Position numbers and translations under genes: made by a program
Shown: positions 24,287-32,591 of the stretch, piece by piece
Layout of the letters: the number at the start of each line of letters is the position of its first letter
Numbering within the stretch: the first letter of the stretch is position 1
Assembly: GCF_036885605.1 (NCBI RefSeq)
Contig: NZ_CP142523.1
Location: 1,736,001-1,800,000 of the forward strand
Source of the DNA: Janthinobacterium sp. TB1-E2
GTDB taxonomy: Bacteria > Pseudomonadota > Gammaproteobacteria > Burkholderiales > Burkholderiaceae_D
Length of the DNA: 64,000 nt
Direction of reading: 5' to 3'
The notes under the pieces: model-generated
Seen by the model: the letters and a program-made list of their open reading frames with translations, nothing else
What the model was told of the DNA's origin: nothing
Databases searched by the model: none

Positions 24287-25441
24287 TTAGCCGCCGTTTC
24301 CCCCGCCGCTCAGCGATACCCTGGGCAGGCGCACGGTAAATATCGTGCCGCTTTCCAGGCTGGACTCGGCGCCGATGGTGCCGCCGTGCGCGCTGGCGAT
24401 TTCACGCGCGATAAACAGGCCCAGGCCGATACTGGTGGCATTGGGCGCCTTGTGATCGTCAGAAATGGCCAGCTGGACCAGGGGATCGAAAATGCTCTTC
24501 AGCGACGATTCCGGGATCTGGCGGCCGAAATTCTTCACTTGCACCACGGCCGTATCGGCATCGCCGCAAGCCGTGATGGTCACCGGCTGGTCGTCGGTGC
24601 GGTACTGCGCGGCATTGTTGAGCAAATTGGAAAACAGCTGGGCCAATCGGGCCGCATCGAAGTCGCCGATCATCTCGCCCGTGGTACTCAGTTCAAACTT
24701 GCATTGCGGGTGAGCAGCCGAGGCATCCTCGACGGATGTCTTGCAGATTTCCCCCAGGTCGCCCAAGGTGGGTGAAATGGGCATGTGTCCCCCCAGCTGC
24801 GTCCTGGCAAATTCCAGCAGATCGTTCACCATGGTTGTCATGGTGGCCGCGCTGCGGGCAACCCGTGCACCGATCTGCACCGTGGAAGCGGAGGTCGCGC
24901 TCGGCCTGCTCAGCAGCGCACCGGCCATCGTCATCGTGCTGAGCGGACTGCGCAGATCGTGGCTGAGGATGGCGAGAAAGGTATTGCGGGTGCGGTCGCT
25001 CTGCTGCGAATAGCGTATGGCCGATTCCTGCAGCGCCTGGTCTATCGCTTCATTGAAGCGCAAGATGTCGTCCGTTGCCGTTTTCGACGTTACCTGCACC
25101 TGTGCCATCCACAGGCGCAGCACGCTGGCCCGCATCGCGCGAAATTCCGCCGTCAACTGCGGCAGCGTGAAGCCGATCTGCTGGCGCAGCGAGCCGTGCG
25201 TGGCGGCGGCCGTTTCCTTGCCCGTTATTTCCGATACGCCCGTGGTCGATTTCTTCTTTCGCTGCGCCGCGTTCTCGATGACGTCCATGTCGCGCACGAT
25301 GGTTTGCAGCATCTGCTTGGCATGATCGCGCAATTCCGCTTTCGAGATGGCGGCCCCCGGAATGGGCAGCGACCTGGCGAAGAGTTCCCACTCTTCCAGG
25401 ATCGGCTCCAGATGGCCGGTAATAAAGCGCGATAGTTTCAC
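24287..25441 (-). CDS. Sensor histidine kinase with RsbRD-like N-terminal domain
   Basis: A 384-residue soluble kinase. The N-terminus (FITGHLEPILEEWELFARSL) resembles the RsbRD/RsbR N-terminal helical domain. The HisKA box is LAILSHDLRSPL with phospho-acceptor H161. The ATPase has LLNNAAQYR, a degenerate N box, and GLGLFIAREIASAHGG. No transmembrane segment is seen, so it should sense a cytoplasmic cue. No response-regulator gene is adjacent, making it an orphan kinase. The C-terminus is a Ser/Gly-rich tail. Confidence 0.87.
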   Translation of the reverse strand: MKLSRFITGHLEPILEEWELFARSLPIPGAAISKAELRDHAKQMLQTIVRDMDVIENAAQRKKKSTTGVSEITGKETAAATHGSLRQQIGFTLPQLTAEFRAMRASVLRLWMAQVQVTSKTATDDILRFNEAIDQALQESAIRYSQQSDRTRNTFLAILSHDLRSPLSTMTMAGALLSRPSATSASTVQIGARVARSAATMTTMVNDLLEFARTQLGGHMPISPTLGDLGEICKTSVEDASAAHPQCKFELSTTGEMIGDFDAARLAQLFSNLLNNAAQYRTDDQPVTITACGDADTAVVQVKNFGRQIPESSLKSIFDPLVQLAISDDHKAPNATSIGLGLFIAREIASAHGGTIGAESSLESGTIFTVRLPRVSLSGGGNGG

Positions 25442-25622
25442 GGTGGACCAATGCGTTGATGGAAGAGGAGCCAGTGTACGCTGTTGAGCTGAGGGATGGG
25501 GGATTGGGTTCTGCTCTGGGTGTCATATGCAGGTAGAGTCGCTCAGGCGGAAGAATTCGGCTGGATGTGCGCCGGTACAAGGAGGAGGGCCCTGGTTGTA
25601 GCTGTGCCAGGCAGCGCCCAGG

Positions 25623-26006
25623 CTAGCAGATTGCGCCATACGTCCCTTTTCCCGTGCGCAGGTCGAGTCCGAAATAGCATTCGTATCCCGCCTCTTTTGT
25701 ATGAACGCAGGCAATATCTCCCCTGCGCCGCTCACGGTAGTCAGCCGAGGAACTGCACGCCTGTTCCTGTTTTATATCGGGGCCGAGCTGAGCAAACAGT
25801 TCCCGTGCCAATTCCCCTTTGACCATGATTGCCACTTTCCGGTCGTTTCGCGTGGGTGGCAGCATTTCGGACAGCGTTCCGCCGTAGATCTGATAGTCAC
25901 CACGCAAGGGCCTTGGTTCGCCAGTCCACGCCCGCTGTTTGTCGGCCGCGTGTGCCGTTGAGAATAGAGCGAGCGCTATGGCGCAGCATGCAAGTCGAGT
26001 AGTCAT
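25623..26006 (-). CDS. Small exported cysteine-containing protein, putative immunity/inhibitor partner
   Basis: A 127-residue protein with a signal peptide ending at AHA (cut about residue 20). The mature part has four cysteines (84, 100, 110, 127), enough for two disulfides, the last being the final residue. No lipobox is at the cleavage site. Its start overlaps the stop of the peptidase gene (ATGA), so the two are made together. Secreted proteins in this position commonly protect against the adjacent cell-wall enzyme; that role is inferred and no family was recognised. Confidence 0.7.
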   Translation of the reverse strand: MTTRLACCAIALALFSTAHAADKQRAWTGEPRPLRGDYQIYGGTLSEMLPPTRNDRKVAIMVKGELARELFAQLGPDIKQEQACSSSADYRERRRGDIACVHTKEAGYECYFGLDLRTGKGTYGAIC

Positions 26007-26515
26007 CCATGCTCCCTGATTTCAATATGAAGATGGTCGTCGTGTCCTTTCAGAGACCGCACGCGCCCGCCACCGATCGTCTTTTGTATCTCTTCATCGT
26101 TAAAGAAGACCTTGGTGACCATTGGGTGCCGCAGAAACAGCTGTATCAATTTGATAGTGGCGCTCCGGTCATACACGCTATCAAAGCGCGACACGCGTGC
26201 GGACTGGCCTTGCAGTTTGTCCTTCCGCACGGGGCGTAGATCCATTTCAATGCCTTTTCTGTGGCTGACATGCTTGTCGTACGCTAATCCTTCGGCAATG
26301 CTGATATTCCCGATACCAAATTTTCTATCATCAATTGCCTGCCATTCACGTTCGATGTAAAAGATCAGGGATAGCAAGCTGGGGTGCGCATATTGGGCCA
26401 TATGGCCGGAATTTGGCATCCGCTGCAGATTGCCATAGACGTAATACCCGGCATCTTCCGGAGCTTGCGGCAATATAAAAAAGCCGCGCTTATCCCTGGG
26501 CTGAACTTCAAGCAT
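26003..26515 (-). CDS. Penicillin-insensitive murein endopeptidase-like (LAS-type) metallopeptidase
   Basis: A 170-residue protein with MepA/LAS-type zinc site: H85 and D92 in SHRKGIEMD (HxxGxxxD), and H161/H163 in GHDDHLHIEI. FGIGNISIAEG and VFFND are also typical. MepA cleaves D-Ala-mDAP cross-links in peptidoglycan. There is no signal peptide, which is odd for a periplasmic enzyme and suggests delivery by another route such as type VI secretion. GGAGTTGACC sits before the chosen ATG; ATG at 26554 and GTG at 26608 are alternatives without good ribosome sites. The coupled downstream gene encodes an exported protein. Confidence 0.75.
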   Translation of the reverse strand: MLEVQPRDKRGFFILPQAPEDAGYYVYGNLQRMPNSGHMAQYAHPSLLSLIFYIEREWQAIDDRKFGIGNISIAEGLAYDKHVSHRKGIEMDLRPVRKDKLQGQSARVSRFDSVYDRSATIKLIQLFLRHPMVTKVFFNDEEIQKTIGGGRVRSLKGHDDHLHIEIREHG

Positions 26516-26727
26516 GGTCAACTCCGCTACGCGCAACGGTGGGGGAGTTGGCATTGTTTCGTATTTCTTTCCATCCGGAATTGCGGTGTCGCAAACTATG
26601 GCGAACACGAACCGGATTCATCAACGCCATGGTGGTAACTTTTTTATATCGTGTTTGTGACGATGTGTGAGTATGTTGCCGCCTATTTGGTGCACACTTT
26701 GCCGGATATAAATCCGGGAGTGCCGCC

Positions 26728-28332
26728 ATGGCCAGGTCACGCAGCTTGCCGCCACGATTGCTGGGAGCAGGCTTCCGTGGCTTTTCCCTGCTGCCGCTGG
26801 CTATCTCATTTGTCGTGCTTGTGTGTCTGTCACTGCTGGCGATCCAGTTATGGACGACCTTGCGCGCGCGGGAAGGGCAACTGCTTGAAGCGTCCCGTGA
26901 AAGTACCAATCTGGCGCAATCTGTTGCCCAGCATGCCTATGACACCATCAAGGAAGCCGATACGGTGCTGGTCGGACTGGTGGAGAGGGTAGAAACAGAC
27001 GGTGTTGCCGGTCTTGAACTGGCCCGTATCCACAAATTGCTGGTCAACCGTGTAGCCGAGTTGCCCCAGTTGCACGGCATCTTCATCTATGCCAGCGATG
27101 GCAGCTGGCTTGTGAATTCTCAGAAAACGCTGTTGAGCAATCTGAATAATTCCGACCGAGATTATTTCAAATATCATCGAACGCATGCTGATCGGGGGCC
27201 GTATGTCGGACCTCCCGTGCGCAGCAAATCGACGGGACACTGGATAGTCACGGTATCGCGGCGGATCAATTTGCCTGACGGAAGTTTCGGCGGCGTGGCG
27301 CTGGCGACCATCGACATGAATTATTTCCGGCTGTTTTATGAACGCTTTTCGATAGGAAAAAAAGGCGCTATTTTCATTGCGAATGGAAAAGGTATTCTTT
27401 TATTGCGAAGGCCGTTCGATGAGGGTTTGCTGGGGCGCGATATTTCAAAGTTCCCGATATTTCATGATTACCTGCCCAAAAGTCCCGTTGGCACGGCCGT
27501 GGTCCAGTCGCGAGTCGATGGCGTGACGCGTATCAATAGCTATCGAAGAGTCGAGGAATACCCGCTGGTGGTCTCCGCCGCGCTGTCGCAGGATGAAGTG
27601 CTCGCTGCGTGGCGGCTCGATACGGTGATGCAAAACGCGGTGGGCGGCGTGCTGGTACTGCTGATTGCCTTCATCGGATACCGCGTGGTGCGGCAGATCG
27701 AATTGCGGGTCAAGAGCGAGGCGGGACTGGTCGAGGCGCGCAATGAACTGGAAATGATCAATGAAACCCTGGCCCGCCTTGCCAGCCAAGATGGATTGAC
27801 GGGGCTGGCGAACCGGCGCCACTTCGACCAGTCGCTGCTTGCCGAGTTCAGCCGTGCGCAGCGTGAAGACAGCTCACTTGGGCTGGTGTTGATCGACGTC
27901 GATTTCTTCAAGCAATACAACGATATCTATGGCCATGTGGCTGGCGACGAGTGCCTGAGAAAAATCGGCAAAGTGGTCGGCTACAGCATGCGCAGGCCGG
28001 GCGACCTTGCGGCGCGCTACGGTGGCGAGGAAATGGTCGTTCTATTGCCCGGTACGGAGTTGCCGGGCGCATTGGCGGTGGCGGAAGGCGTCCGCCAGGC
28101 CGTGCAATCGCTGGGAATCGAGCATAGCGGCAATGCCCTCGGCGTGGTGACGGCCAGCGTCGGCGTGGCGGCATTTATGCCGAAGCACCTTGAAAACCAG
28201 GCGGTCGAACTGGTTGAACTGGCTGACACTGCACTGTACAAGGCCAAGGCATTGGGGAGAAATCAGGTCCGTTATGAATCTTCTAGCGAAATTGCCGCCG
28301 AACAGGCCGCGACTGCCTTTGCGTTTCGATAG
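26728..28332 (+). CDS. Membrane diguanylate cyclase with periplasmic Cache-type sensor
   Basis: A 534-residue protein. TM1 is at about 20-42 and TM2 at about 300-318, enclosing a periplasmic dCache-like sensor region. A short coiled coil leads to the GGDEF domain (about 350-520), whose active site is YGGEEM near residue 432. The inhibitory RxxD site is present as RPGD five residues before it. It should make c-di-GMP and be feedback-inhibited. Ligand unknown. It is a single-gene unit. Confidence 0.9.
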   Translation: MARSRSLPPRLLGAGFRGFSLLPLAISFVVLVCLSLLAIQLWTTLRAREGQLLEASRESTNLAQSVAQHAYDTIKEADTVLVGLVERVETDGVAGLELARIHKLLVNRVAELPQLHGIFIYASDGSWLVNSQKTLLSNLNNSDRDYFKYHRTHADRGPYVGPPVRSKSTGHWIVTVSRRINLPDGSFGGVALATIDMNYFRLFYERFSIGKKGAIFIANGKGILLLRRPFDEGLLGRDISKFPIFHDYLPKSPVGTAVVQSRVDGVTRINSYRRVEEYPLVVSAALSQDEVLAAWRLDTVMQNAVGGVLVLLIAFIGYRVVRQIELRVKSEAGLVEARNELEMINETLARLASQDGLTGLANRRHFDQSLLAEFSRAQREDSSLGLVLIDVDFFKQYNDIYGHVAGDECLRKIGKVVGYSMRRPGDLAARYGGEEMVVLLPGTELPGALAVAEGVRQAVQSLGIEHSGNALGVVTASVGVAAFMPKHLENQAVELVELADTALYKAKALGRNQVRYESSSEIAAEQAATAFAFR

Positions 28333-28466
28333 CCATTTTTGAAGATGGATGGGCGGGTGCGGCTTTGCGCTGCGTCCTGTGCGGCGCGTGCGCCAGCCTT
28401 GTCCATGTACAATCGGCAACATCCGGATCGACGTATCCGCCATCTCATTGCGGAGTACGCTAGAGC

Positions 28467-29306
28467 GTGACACAAACATTGCAAACCTGGCTGCTGGCCT
28501 GGCGGGAAGCCTTCACGTGCATCGGCCTGGGACTGCGCGATGCGCGTCATGCGGGGCTGTGGTGGCGTTCCGCGCTGTGGTGCATGGCGGTCGTGGCGCT
28601 GTGGCTGGGACTGTATAGCTACTTCGGCCGTTTTTTTGTCGAGCTGAGCGCCATGCTGGCGCTGGTGTCCGTCACCGGCTTGCTGGGCCTGGGCGTGATG
28701 GATGGCGTCGGGGCGCTGGCCAACGGGCCTGCCACCGTGTCGCAGATGGGCAATATTGCCGGCGGCCTGGGCAGCGCCGCCAAGGCCATGCTGTCGATCG
28801 GCCAGATCGCTCTGGCATTGCTGGCGCTGGCTGCTTTTTTCTATGTCATGGTCTTCATCGTCGGCGCCATCGGTACGGCGCGCCTGCCGCTGCGCTGGCT
28901 GCTGCTGGAGCGCGCCAAGGCGGTGGTGGCGCGGCGCTATGTCGCGTGGGCGCCGCCGGCCGGCCTGGATACATCCGCCGCACGCCCCGCCTGGCGGCGT
29001 CGTCTGTTGCTGCTGCTTTCCCTCCTGATTCCCGTGTGGGCCATGTGCGTGCTGATCTCGTACTTGCTGGCCTGGAACGTCCAGATGGTCTACGGCGCGG
29101 CGGCCGAAGAGGTGCTCGGCGCGGAACAGCAAGCGGCGTTGCGCCGCGCACAGCGTCCGGCGATTTTCGCCCTGGGACTGCTGTTGTGCTTGCTGATGCT
29201 CGTCCCGGTTCTTAATTTACTGCTGCCAGCCTTGCTGTGCACCAGCGTTTGCCATTTGCAGCGCCGCGGCTGGCGCGCAACGGAAACGTCAATCAACGTG
29301 GAGTGA
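28467..29306 (+). CDS. EI24-like membrane protein
   Basis: A 279-residue integral membrane protein with about six hydrophobic segments and the layout of the EI24/CysZ superfamily. A long hydrophobic hairpin near 70-110 and a terminal segment LGLLLCLLMLVPVLNLLLPALLCT fit this. The start is GTG, with GGAG 13 bases ahead. The HD hydrolase gene begins two bases after its stop, so the two form an operon. Function in this lineage is not established; a CysZ sulfate role should not be assumed. Confidence 0.65.
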   Translation: MTQTLQTWLLAWREAFTCIGLGLRDARHAGLWWRSALWCMAVVALWLGLYSYFGRFFVELSAMLALVSVTGLLGLGVMDGVGALANGPATVSQMGNIAGGLGSAAKAMLSIGQIALALLALAAFFYVMVFIVGAIGTARLPLRWLLLERAKAVVARRYVAWAPPAGLDTSAARPAWRRRLLLLLSLLIPVWAMCVLISYLLAWNVQMVYGAAAEEVLGAEQQAALRRAQRPAIFALGLLLCLLMLVPVLNLLLPALLCTSVCHLQRRGWRATETSINVE

Positions 29307-29308
29307 AG

Positions 29309-29758
29309 ATGACTGAAAACGCAAGACGCGGCACCCTCGAGCGCGCGATTGAAATCGCCGCCGCCACCCATGCCGGCCAGACGGACAAGGGCGGCGCGCC
29401 GTACATCCTCCACCCCTTGCGCGTCATGCTGCGCGTCGCCCTCGGCGCCCAGCAGATAGTCGCCGTGCTGCACGACGTGGTGGAAGACAGCGACGGCAAC
29501 GTCACCTTCGACGACCTGGCGCGCGAAGGATTTTCCCAGGAAGTCATCGACGGCGTGCGCGCCGTGACCAAGGTCGAAGGCGAGTCGTATGAGGCGTTCA
29601 TCGCCCGCGCAGCCTTGAACCCGGTGGGCAGGGCCGTCAAGCTGGCTGATCTGGCTGAGAATAGCGATTTGTCGAGGATAGATAGGCCGACGCAGAAGGA
29701 TTTGGAGAGGGGGGAGAAGTATCGGAGGGCTATTCAGCAACTCATGTCGCAGGAGTGA
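29309..29758 (+). CDS. HD-domain hydrolase, Mesh1-like small alarmone hydrolase
   Basis: A 149-residue protein consisting only of an HD domain of the RelA/SpoT type. The metal-binding pattern is THAGQTDKGGAPYILHP and VAVLHDVVEDS, and a helix with NPVGRAVKLADLAENSDL follows. There is no synthetase, TGS or ACT domain. Stand-alone members such as Mesh1 hydrolyse (p)ppGpp (or NADPH in animals). The start follows GTGGAGTGAAG. Confidence 0.8.
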   Translation: MTENARRGTLERAIEIAAATHAGQTDKGGAPYILHPLRVMLRVALGAQQIVAVLHDVVEDSDGNVTFDDLAREGFSQEVIDGVRAVTKVEGESYEAFIARAALNPVGRAVKLADLAENSDLSRIDRPTQKDLERGEKYRRAIQQLMSQE

Positions 29759-29942
29759 TTTTTGAGTGGCGAGGCCGTGTTCGAATGTTTAATTTAGCCT
29801 CGGCGCACGTGTGAGGATGTTGGTACAAGGTTGAGGTCTTGTGCAAATGGCGAAACTGATCCCGGTCGCCGATACTTCTCTTTTTCCTGTGCGCGGGTTT
29901 GTTGATGCTCATACCGGTACGCAGTGAACGCGAGCTGAGGCG

Positions 29943-30464
29943 TCACGCCATTGGAAGCTGGCATACCATGACCACCATTCCAATGGAAACCTTGTCCGTT
30001 TGAAATGGAATTTCACCACGTTCTTGAAAACCCTGTTTCGCGTAGAAGCGGCGAGCATTTAAGTTGGTTTTGAGCACATCTAACCATATCAATCTCTCCC
30101 TGCGCTCCATCGCCAGATCATGAATGTAGCTCAAGAGCTGCTTTCCATAACCGCGTCCAGCCTCGGATTTGAGGAAGTATATCTTCTGCAGCTCCAGGCC
30201 CACTTCGCCGCTGATAGGCGCCGGCTTCGACAAGTTGACCTTGGCGAAACCGACGACTTTTCCGCTTTCATCGGAAGCGACAAGCCAGACTTGGTTCAAT
30301 GAAGTCAGCGAATTCTCAAGTGTGCTGGGAGAAAAATCCTGGTCCAGGAAATCCGATATTCCGGTAGCGGACCAAATATCCGAAAAATGCTCACGGTAGG
30401 TCTGGCAGCCGATTTCCTGTAGAGCGCGCACGTCTGCGATTTCAGCTTTACGGATATTAATCAT
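29943..30464 (-). CDS. GNAT-family N-acetyltransferase
   Basis: A 173-residue GNAT domain. The acetyl-CoA pyrophosphate loop is SEAGRGYGKQLL (motif A) and motif B contains LIWLDVLKTNLNARRFYAKQGF. The closest general type is the YitI/PaiA-like small-molecule acetyltransferases. The substrate is unknown. It is isolated, with AT-richer flanks than the neighbouring core genes. Confidence 0.85.
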   Translation of the reverse strand: MINIRKAEIADVRALQEIGCQTYREHFSDIWSATGISDFLDQDFSPSTLENSLTSLNQVWLVASDESGKVVGFAKVNLSKPAPISGEVGLELQKIYFLKSEAGRGYGKQLLSYIHDLAMERRERLIWLDVLKTNLNARRFYAKQGFQERGEIPFQTDKVSIGMVVMVCQLPMA

Positions 30465-30660
30465 ATTCTTTCGGTTTGGTCAGAAATGGAGATGCAATGA
30501 TATTGTAAATTGCATCATTTCGTTGGGACTTTGTGGGCAGAGTCGTGCGGTGAACAGCGGAACGAGAAGTCCGATCCGCCATTGGTACACGACCTGAGCG
30601 ACTGATGTTGTCGTTAGGAAAAGCCGCCTGCGACGCAAAAGCTAGTCAGATAATCGGAGA

Positions 30661-30730
30661 GGGTTGCGCTTGCAAGCGCAACCCGGTTTTGCGGCGCCGA
30701 GCTGCGCTCGCCGAAGGCCCCGCAAAACCC
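30661..30730. repeat. Structured repeat E, copy 1 (beside ssrA 3' end)
   Basis: Hairpin 1 is the perfect 24-base palindrome 30661-30684 (arms GGGTTGCGCTTG / CAAGCGCAACCC). Hairpin 2 runs 30685-30729 with outer arms GGTTTTGCGG / CCGCAAAACC and an inner stem CGAG / CTCG. It is followed at 30730 by CCCGCGTCCG, a 10-mer that also occurs in the 3' part of ssrA. A second copy with altered but still paired stems is at 31296. The rest of 30465-30660 holds no gene that I can see. Confidence 0.7.
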
Positions 30731-30779
30731 CCGCGTCCGTACCGGACGCGGACGCGACGCCCGCGCTCTGCATGCATGG

Positions 30780-30831
30780 AATAAATAAAAAGGGCCTCCC
30801 CGCCAAAACGGGGAAGCCCTTTTTATTTATT
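30780..30831 (-). terminator. Rho-independent terminator of ssrA
   Basis: A long dyad: AAAAAGGGC and TCCCCG pair with CGGGGA and GCCCTTTTT around the loop CCAAAA, flanked by AATAAAT / ATTTATT. On the minus strand it begins four bases after the tmRNA CCA end and ends in a T-run. It could act in both directions. Confidence 0.9.
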
Positions 30832-30834
30832 CAG

Positions 30835-31195
30835 TGGTGGAGACGGCGGGAATCGAACCCGCGTCCGCAAGCACTCTACAGACAGTTCTACATACTTAGC
30901 ACTATCATTTAATTTAACTCAGCCAGCACGGATGTGCACGTTATGGGCAAGCGAGTTACCTATTATTTAGTCGGACGCTAAGTAACCCAGCATACGACGA
31001 GTCCCTGTAAATGACTCTAGAGCTTTTGACGGCCCACCCCAGGGACGAGGTGTTCTAGAGCTAACAGCGATTAAGCTGCCAGTGCGTACGAGTTATCGTT
31101 TGCAGTTAAGTTTTTTCAGGTTGTATTTACGAGGTAGCCCGCCCTCGGTATGCCCTGCGCTGCTTTGCAACCCACGTCGAAACCAGGTCGTCCCC
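30835..31195 (-). ncRNA. ssrA: Transfer-messenger RNA
   Basis: One-piece tmRNA of about 361 nt. The 5' end GGGGACGACCTGGTTTCGACG and the 3' end CGTCTCCACCA pair as a 7-bp acceptor stem with one G-U, and CCA is encoded. The T arm contains GGTTCGATTCCCGCC. The tag frame is GCA AAC GAT AAC TCG TAC GCA CTG GCA GCT TAA, giving ANDNSYALAA plus stop. It rescues stalled ribosomes and tags proteins for ClpXP. It is the intact copy; a decayed relative lies directly upstream at 31364-31699. Confidence 0.97.
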
Positions 31196-31206
31196 ACAGA
31201 ACCTTC

Positions 31207-31212
31207 ATTGTA
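31207..31212 (-). promoter_or_regulatory. -10 element of ssrA promoter
   Basis: On the minus strand TACAAT lies 12 bases before the mature 5' end, with no clear -35 beyond ATGCAA-like bases 17 upstream. The flanking 50 bases are duplicated upstream of the pseudogene copy, where the hexamer has become TACACA. Confidence 0.6.
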
Positions 31213-31295
31213 GCGCAATCTGCCCACTCTTGCATGATGCATTCGCGGTAAGGAGCGAGGCAGCTTTGAATCGCTTGAGCCAGACGAATTGGAGG

Positions 31296-31364
31296 GGCTT
31301 GTGCTGGCAGGCACAAGCCGGTTGTGCGGCGCCGGGCTGTGCCCGCCGAAGTCCCGCACAACCC
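31296..31364. repeat. Structured repeat E, copy 2 (replaces 3' end of the ssrA pseudogene)
   Basis: Hairpin 1 arms GGCTTGTGC / GCACAAGCC, loop TGGCAG. Hairpin 2 outer arms GGTTGTGCGG / CCGCACAACC with inner stem CGGG / CCCG. Compared with copy 1 (GGTTTTGCGG / CCGCAAAACC and CGAG / CTCG) the base changes occur in pairs that keep the helices. The element joins directly to the broken end of the ssrA copy at CCCGCGTCCG. Confidence 0.7.
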
Positions 31365-31699
31365 CCGCGTCCGCAAGCACTCTACAGACAGTTCCACATA
31401 CTTGGCACGATCATTTAATTTGACTCAGCCAGTACGGATGTGCAGGTTATGGGCAAGCGAGTTACCTATTATTTAGTCGGACACCAAATAACCCAGCATC
31501 AGACGAGCCCTGTGGTGACTCTGGAGCTTTTGACGGCCCACCCCAGGGACGAGGTGTTCTAGAGCTAACAGCGATCAAGCTGCCAGTGCGTACTAGTTAT
31601 CGTTTGCAGTTAAGTTTTTTCTGGGTGTATTTGCGAGGTAGCCCGTCCTCGGTATTCCCTGCGTTGCTTTGCAACCCACGTCGAAACCAGGTCGTCCCC
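31364..31699 (-). pseudogene. Decayed second copy of ssrA (tmRNA pseudogene)
   Basis: The sequence parallels ssrA from its 5' end (GGGGACGACCTGGTTTCGACG) through the tag region to GCTTGCGGACGCGGG, then stops. The T loop, acceptor 3' strand and CCA are missing and replaced by repeat E. The tag frame reads GCA AAC GAT AAC TAG, a premature stop, and the normal TAA has become TGA. The promoter -10 is TACACA instead of TACAAT. About one base in ten differs from the working gene in places, so the duplication is not recent, or came from a related strain. Confidence 0.9.
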
Positions 31700-31763
31700 A
31701 CAGAAGCTTCTGTGTAGCGCAATCTGCCCACTCTTGCATGGTGCATTCGCGCCATAGACGTAA

Positions 31764-31790
31764 GGGGGCTGACCCGCCGGGTCAGACCCC
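31764..31790. repeat. Palindromic repeat, family B copy 2
   Basis: GGGGGCTGACCC, loop GCC, GGGTCAGACCCC. It matches copy 1 except for the left arm and lies between the ssrA pseudogene and gph. One arm has an unpaired A. Confidence 0.7.
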
Positions 31791-31818
31791 AGCTTTCCAC
31801 TGCGGAAAGTGCTGCTCC

Positions 31819-32523
31819 TCAGGCCGCCAACTGCCGCTCCTGCGCCGCCTTCACCACGCCAGTCACCAGCTCCAGCAAGGCCAGTGGCGTATCGAGCAAA
31901 TGGTCGGCGTTCCAGTGCTGCGGCTCGACGGCGCCGCAGTAGCCCCAGGCGCATGCGACCGTGCGCATGCCGGCGGCGCGGCCGGCCTGGATGTCGCGCA
32001 GGTCGTCGCCCACGTACCAGCAGTTTTCCGGCGCCAGGTTCAGGCGGCGGGCCGCTTCCAGCAGGGGGGCGGGGTGCGGTTTCGGGTGGGGCATGGTGTC
32101 GCCCGATATCACGCAGCCGGCGGCGCCCAGGCCGATCTGGCCGACCAGCGGGTCGGTGAAGCGGGCGGCCTTGTTGGTGACCACGCCCCAGGCCAGGCCC
32201 AGAGCTTGCAGGCCTTCCAGCATGGCGGGGATGCCGTCAAATAAACGGCTTTCCACGGCCAGGGCCGCTTCGTAATTGTTCAGGAAGCCGTCTTTCAGGG
32301 CTTCGTAGCCGCTTTCGCCAGGAGCTATCCCATACGACGCGCCTATCATGCCGCGCGCGCCGGCCGAGGCCGTGGGGCGCAGCACTTCATACGGGGTCGG
32401 CGCCAGGCCGGCGCGCGCGCGCAGCAGGTTGATGGCCGCCGCCAGGTCGGGCGCGGTGTCGGCCAGGGTGCCGTCGAGGTCGAACAGGATGGCGCGCGGG
32501 GCTGGCAGATGGTCAGTGATCAT
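31819..32523 (-). CDS. gph: Phosphoglycolate phosphatase
   Basis: A 234-residue HAD-superfamily phosphatase: motif I FDLDGTLADTAPDL, motif II region GVVTNKAARF, motif IV CWYVGDDLRDIQAGRAAG. Betaproteobacterial Gph typically removes 2-phosphoglycolate; close relatives in this lineage act on N-acetylmuramate 6-phosphate (MupP). It is 69 bases downstream of ubiG in the same direction, the usual order for this group. The ATG at 32523 is preferred over a TTG three codons earlier. Confidence 0.88.
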   Translation of the reverse strand: MITDHLPAPRAILFDLDGTLADTAPDLAAAINLLRARAGLAPTPYEVLRPTASAGARGMIGASYGIAPGESGYEALKDGFLNNYEAALAVESRLFDGIPAMLEGLQALGLAWGVVTNKAARFTDPLVGQIGLGAAGCVISGDTMPHPKPHPAPLLEAARRLNLAPENCWYVGDDLRDIQAGRAAGMRTVACAWGYCGAVEPQHWNADHLLDTPLALLELVTGVVKAAQERQLAA

Positions 32524-32591
32524 GGCGGGCAAAGTGTGTCAAGTGGGAATGAAAAATGGCGGCCGCAGCCGCCTTGTATTGTGCGTGATGG

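Noticed and set aside
30664..30912. Small open frames over the tmRNA locus
   Set aside because: They cross repeat E, the terminator and the ssrA 3' end, all of which have better explanations.
30661..31364. Repeat E as integron attC sites
   Set aside because: The required GTTRRRY / RYYYAAC ends are absent and no integron integrase or cassette genes are near.
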